Source of the DNA: Klebsiella sp. BIGb0138
GTDB taxonomy: Bacteria > Pseudomonadota > Gammaproteobacteria > Enterobacterales > Enterobacteriaceae
Assembly (NCBI RefSeq): GCF_004342285.1
Contig: NZ_SMCV01000002.1
Span: 124,001 to 188,000, forward strand
DNA: 64,000 bases
Direction: 5' to 3'
Shown here: piece after piece, positions 59,702 through 64,000 of the stretch
Layout of the letters: the number at the start of each line of letters is the position of its first letter
Position numbering within the stretch: the stretch's first letter is position 1
The notes under the pieces: generated by a model
Told to the model about the DNA's origin: nothing
The model's input: only the letters and a program-made list of their open reading frames with translations
The model's database searches: none
Translations under genes and position numbers: made by a program

Positions 59702-60808
59702 ATGTCAGAAAGCCAAAAAAAAGTGATCGTCGGCATGTCCGGCGGCGTCGATTCCTCTGTTTCTGCCTGGTTGCTGCTTCAGCAAGGCTATAAGGTAGAA
59801 GGCCTGTTCATGAAGAACTGGGAGGAAGACGACGGTGAGGAATACTGCACCGCCGCTGCCGACCTCGCCGACGCGCAAGCCGTCTGCGATAAGCTCGGGA
59901 TTGAGCTTCACACCGTTAACTTTGCCGCAGAATACTGGGACAACGTGTTTGAACTGTTCCTGGCGGAATATAAAGCCGGGCGCACGCCGAACCCGGATAT
60001 TCTGTGCAACAAAGAGATCAAATTTAAGGCCTTCCTCGAATTTGCCGCCGAAGATCTCGGCGCTGACTATATCGCCACCGGCCACTACGTGCGCCGTGCC
60101 GACGTTGACGGTAAGAGCCGGCTGCTGCGCGGCCTGGATGGCAATAAAGATCAGAGCTACTTCCTGTACACCCTCGGCCATGAGCAGATCGCCCAAAGCC
60201 TGTTCCCGGTTGGCGAGCTGGAAAAGCCGCAGGTGCGCAAAATTGCCGAAGAGCTGGACCTTATCACCGCCAGGAAAAAAGATTCCACCGGTATCTGCTT
60301 TATCGGTGAACGCAAATTCCGCGAGTTCCTTGGCCGCTACCTCCCGGCTCAGCCTGGCAAAATTGTCACCGTCGACGGCGACGACATCGGCGAGCATCAG
60401 GGCCTGATGTACCATACCCTTGGTCAACGCAAGGGCCTCGGCATCGGCGGGACCAAAGAAGGAAGTGAAGACCCATGGTACGTTGTCGATAAAGACGTCG
60501 AAAACAATATCCTGGTTGTGGCTCAAGGCCACGATCACCCGCGTCTGATGTCCGCGGGCCTGATTGCTCAGCAGCTGCATTGGGTCGATCGCGAGCCGGT
60601 GACAGGCACCCTGCGTTGTACGGTGAAAACCCGCTATCGCCAGACCGATATCCCATGCACCGTGAATGCCCTGGATGATGAGCGTATCGAAGTCATCTTT
60701 GATGAACCGGTCGCGGCGGTTACGCCGGGCCAGTCAGCGGTCTTCTATAGCGGCGAAGTGTGTCTCGGCGGCGGCGTCATCGAACAGCGCCTGCCGCTGC
60801 AGTCCTGA
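59702..60808 (+). CDS. mnmA: tRNA 2-thiouridylase MnmA
   Basis: Thiolates U34 of tRNA-Glu, -Gln and -Lys. 368 residues, E. coli length. PP-loop [13 protein letters not shown]; catalytic cysteines in [11 protein letters not shown] and [12 protein letters not shown]. The start is [11 protein letters not shown]; the frame continues upstream without similarity. Followed by hflD and purB in the conserved order. Confidence 0.97.
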   Translation: MSESQKKVIVGMSGGVDSSVSAWLLLQQGYKVEGLFMKNWEEDDGEEYCTAAADLADAQAVCDKLGIELHTVNFAAEYWDNVFELFLAEYKAGRTPNPDILCNKEIKFKAFLEFAAEDLGADYIATGHYVRRADVDGKSRLLRGLDGNKDQSYFLYTLGHEQIAQSLFPVGELEKPQVRKIAEELDLITARKKDSTGICFIGERKFREFLGRYLPAQPGKIVTVDGDDIGEHQGLMYHTLGQRKGLGIGGTKEGSEDPWYVVDKDVENNILVVAQGHDHPRLMSAGLIAQQLHWVDREPVTGTLRCTVKTRYRQTDIPCTVNALDDERIEVIFDEPVAAVTPGQSAVFYSGEVCLGGGVIEQRLPLQS

Positions 60809-60868
60809 CAGACGGTTTTTACCGCCGGCGCGGCTCAGCCCATCGCCGGCGGTCTACAAGGAGTATGT

Positions 60869-61510
60869 GTGGCGAAGAATTATTATGACATCACGTTGGC
60901 GCTGGCAGGTATTTGCCAGGCCGCCCGTCTGGTTCAGCAACTGGCGCATCAGGGACATTGCGATAGCGACGCCCTGCACGTTTCGCTGAACAGCATCATC
61001 GATCTCAACCCGGATTCAACGCTGGCGGTGTTCGGTGGCAGTGAAGCCAATCTTCGCCTCGGGCTGGAAACGCTGCTCGGCGTGCTCAATAGCGGCAGTC
61101 GTCAGGGCCTCAACGCCGAGCTGACCCGCTACACTTTAAGTCTGATGGTGCTGGAACGTAAGCTTGACGGCAGCAAAGGGGCGATGGATACCCTCGGTAA
61201 CCGCATCGCCGGCCTGCGTCGTCAGCTGGAGCATTTCGATCTGCAATCAGAAACGCTGCTCAGCGCCATGGCGGGGATCTACGTTGACGTCATCAGTCCG
61301 CTGGGCCCGCGTATTCAGGTAACCGGCTCCCCCGCCGTGTTGCAAAGCCCGCAGGTACAGGCGAAAGTGCGCGCCTCGCTGCTGGCAGGCATTCGCGCCG
61401 CCGTGCTCTGGCACCAGGTAGGCGGCGGGCGGATGCAGCTCATGTTTTCTCGTAATCGTCTGGTTAACCAGGCCAAACAAATTCTTGCTCATTTAACCCC
61501 GGAGTTGTGA
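60869..61510 (+). CDS. hflD: HflD, lysogenization regulator homologue
   Basis: 213 residues, E. coli length; peripheral membrane protein that binds phage lambda CII in E. coli. The start codon is GTG (GTGGCGAAGAATTAT), with AAGGAG 5 bases upstream; an overlapping ATG at 60865 is out of frame. Conserved [28 protein letters not shown] is visible. Three bases separate it from purB. Confidence 0.95.
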   Translation: MAKNYYDITLALAGICQAARLVQQLAHQGHCDSDALHVSLNSIIDLNPDSTLAVFGGSEANLRLGLETLLGVLNSGSRQGLNAELTRYTLSLMVLERKLDGSKGAMDTLGNRIAGLRRQLEHFDLQSETLLSAMAGIYVDVISPLGPRIQVTGSPAVLQSPQVQAKVRASLLAGIRAAVLWHQVGGGRMQLMFSRNRLVNQAKQILAHLTPEL

Positions 61511-62884
<1,374 letters not shown>

Positions 62885-62895
62885 GCCTCTCCCGA

Positions 62896-62920
62896 CCCTC
62901 TTTCCCCCGGAAAGAGGGTT
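62896..62920 (+). terminator. Stem-loop after purB
   Basis: CCCTCTTTCC/GGAAAGAGGG, 10-bp stem with a 3-base loop, then TTACTT. A modest T tract. Confidence 0.75.
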
Positions 62921-63333
62921 ACTTACCGCCATCAACGGCGAGACTGACGCTGACCATCGCCGACTTCGCATCGCCAATGCCCTATGGGCTATCCGCATAG
63001 CCTCGTCCACTCCAGCGCCGCCTGGCGTTCTGGCGTCATTTCCATGCCATCTTTTTTCACGCAGTCTCGGTTTGGCCGGTTCTTAAGCCGCTACGAAGGG
63101 GCAAAATACGCAGGTAAAACACGTTGCCAGGGTCAACCAAAAGCGCTGGCACATATTCCGTCTCATCCCTGACGCCAGGCGCATCTTCGATGGTTTATTC
63201 GGCCGGGCGCTCGTATGGCTGGCAACGTGGGGCTAAACTTGCCAATATATCCCCACCGCAGGCATCCCTTTTTTGTTGTCGAATGAAAGGATGACCGAAA
63301 TGGGGCGGCTGGCTGAGTGACAAAGAAAGCCGT
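62921..63333. other. purB-phoP spacer
   Basis: No convincing gene. A 62-codon frame at 62984-63172 has no recognisable features. The segment is longer than I recall for the E. coli purB-phoP gap. Confidence 0.4.
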
Positions 63334-63350
63334 TCATTAACAGCTGTTTA
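63334..63350 (+). promoter_or_regulatory. Possible PhoP box of the phoP promoter
   Basis: TCATTA-N5-TGTTTA (63334-63350) is a degenerate form of the PhoP direct repeat, with TATAGAT (63358-63364) at about the usual distance to act as -10. PhoP autoregulates phoPQ in E. coli. Confidence 0.5.
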
Positions 63351-63410
63351 AACTCAGTATAGATAATCAGCGCTACACTACTCAAAACGAAAATGAAAGG
63401 GAGAAAAGGC

Positions 63411-64000
63411 ATGCGCGTACTCGTCGTTGAGGATAACGCTTTACTGCGCCATCACCTGAAAGTTCAGCTCCAGGAGTTAGGCCACCAGGTCGATGCCGCA
63501 GAAGACGCCAGGGAAGCGGATTATTACCTGGGCGAACACGTGCCGGATATCGCCATTGTCGATCTGGGCCTGCCTGATGAAGATGGCCTGTCACTTATTC
63601 GCCGCTGGCGTAGCCACGAGGTCTCGGTTCCGGTGCTGGTGCTGACCGCGCGCGAGGGCTGGCAGGATAAAGTCGAAGTGCTGAGCGCCGGGGCGGACGA
63701 TTACGTCACCAAGCCGTTCCACATTGAAGAGGTCGCCGCCCGAATGCAGGCGCTGCTGCGTCGTAACAGCGGTCTGGCATCGCAGGTGATCTCCCTTCCC
63801 CCTTTCCAGGTCGATTTATCGCGCCGCGAGCTGTCGATCAACGATCGGCCGATTAAGCTGACGGCGTTTGAATACACCATTATGGAAACGCTGATCCGCA
63901 ACCGCGGCAAAGTGGTCAGTAAAGATTCGCTGATGCTACAGCTGTATCCCGATGCCGAGCTGCGCGAGAGCCACACTATTGACGTGCTGATGGGGCGACT
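63411..64000 (+). CDS. phoP: Response regulator PhoP (3' end outside window)
   Basis: OmpR-type regulator responding to low Mg, acid and antimicrobial peptides through PhoQ. 196 residues are visible of about 223. Receiver domain 1-115 with the phosphoacceptor D51 ([13 protein letters not shown]) and K in VTKPFHIEE; winged-helix domain from about 125. GGGAG lies 8 bases before the ATG. phoQ is expected beyond the window. Confidence 0.97.
   Translation, partial: MRVLVVEDNALLRHHLKVQLQELGHQVDAAEDAREADYYLGEHVPDIAIVDLGLPDEDGLSLIRRWRSHEVSVPVLVLTAREGWQDKVEVLSAGADDYVTKPFHIEEVAARMQALLRRNSGLASQVISLPPFQVDLSRRELSINDRPIKLTAFEYTIMETLIRNRGKVVSKDSLMLQLYPDAELRESHTIDVLMGR

Noticed and set aside
62984-63172. 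62-codon frame between purB and phoP
   Set aside because: No ribosome site, no family character.

Overview
The window is chromosomal DNA of an enterobacterium, most likely Klebsiella or its sister Raoultella. Most proteins look close to their E. coli K-12 counterparts in sequence and length, and three long blocks follow the E. coli gene order: ast-xthA, nudG-gdhA-topB-selD-ydjA-sppA-ansA-pncA, gapA-yeaD-yeaE-mipA-yeaG-yeaH-yeaK-yeaL-nimR-nimT-yeaO-yoaF-yoaKJ-leuE, and icd-rluE-nudJ-mnmA-hflD-purB-phoP. The sequence is GC-rich. A class A acid phosphatase (PhoC type), a chitinase, a DASS transporter and a chromosomal fec locus are interspersed, which fits Klebsiella better than Escherichia. All family comparisons are from memory; no database search was run.

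Layout. Positions 1-5.6 kb: arginine succinyltransferase pathway (astA partial, astC, with a sigma-54 promoter), exonuclease III, a Nudix hydrolase and glutamate dehydrogenase. 5.9-14.4 kb: topoisomerase III, selenophosphate synthase, acid phosphatase, nitroreductase, signal peptide peptidase, asparaginase I and nicotinamidase. 14.5-26.1 kb: chitinase, yeaC, msrB, gapA, yeaD, a DASS carrier, yeaE, mipA and the yeaGH kinase/VWA pair with its own sigma-54 promoter. 26.1-37.2 kb: a GT9 glycosyltransferase where E. coli has diguanylate cyclase genes, then yeaK-nimT, a CTP-synthase-like amidotransferase of unknown role, DUF523, yeaO, yoaF, a candidate small RNA, tiny membrane proteins YoaK and YoaJ, a His-rich micro-lipoprotein, leuE, an LpxP-type acyltransferase and a methyltransferase. 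37.4-45.1 kb: the complete ferric citrate system fecIR-fecABCDE behind a Fur box. 45.4-48.5 kb: an HD-GYP phosphodiesterase and a GGDEF cyclase side by side. 48.6-55.5 kb: the accessory core, with a Fur-box-controlled small lipoprotein, a histidine phosphatase, and a decayed PqiABC-type lipid-transport operon (lipoprotein, two PqiA genes, truncated PqiB and PqiC). That operon is split by an insert carrying a broken umuC end, a TetR gene with a 24-bp palindromic operator, and a DUF2158-like gene. 55.7-64 kb: a cold-shock-domain protein, ymjA, icd, and the rluE-to-phoP housekeeping block.

How genes work together. Nitrogen control appears at astC and yeaGH (sigma-54 promoters); iron control at fecI and at the 48.7 kb lipoprotein (Fur boxes); cAMP control at gapA (a perfect CRP site). 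The most interesting part is 50.3-55.5 kb: the same 13-bp operator-like motif (12 of 13 bases identical) lies in front of the first tetR gene and in front of the far lipoprotein gene, suggesting one regulator once controlled the whole, now broken, envelope-lipid module.
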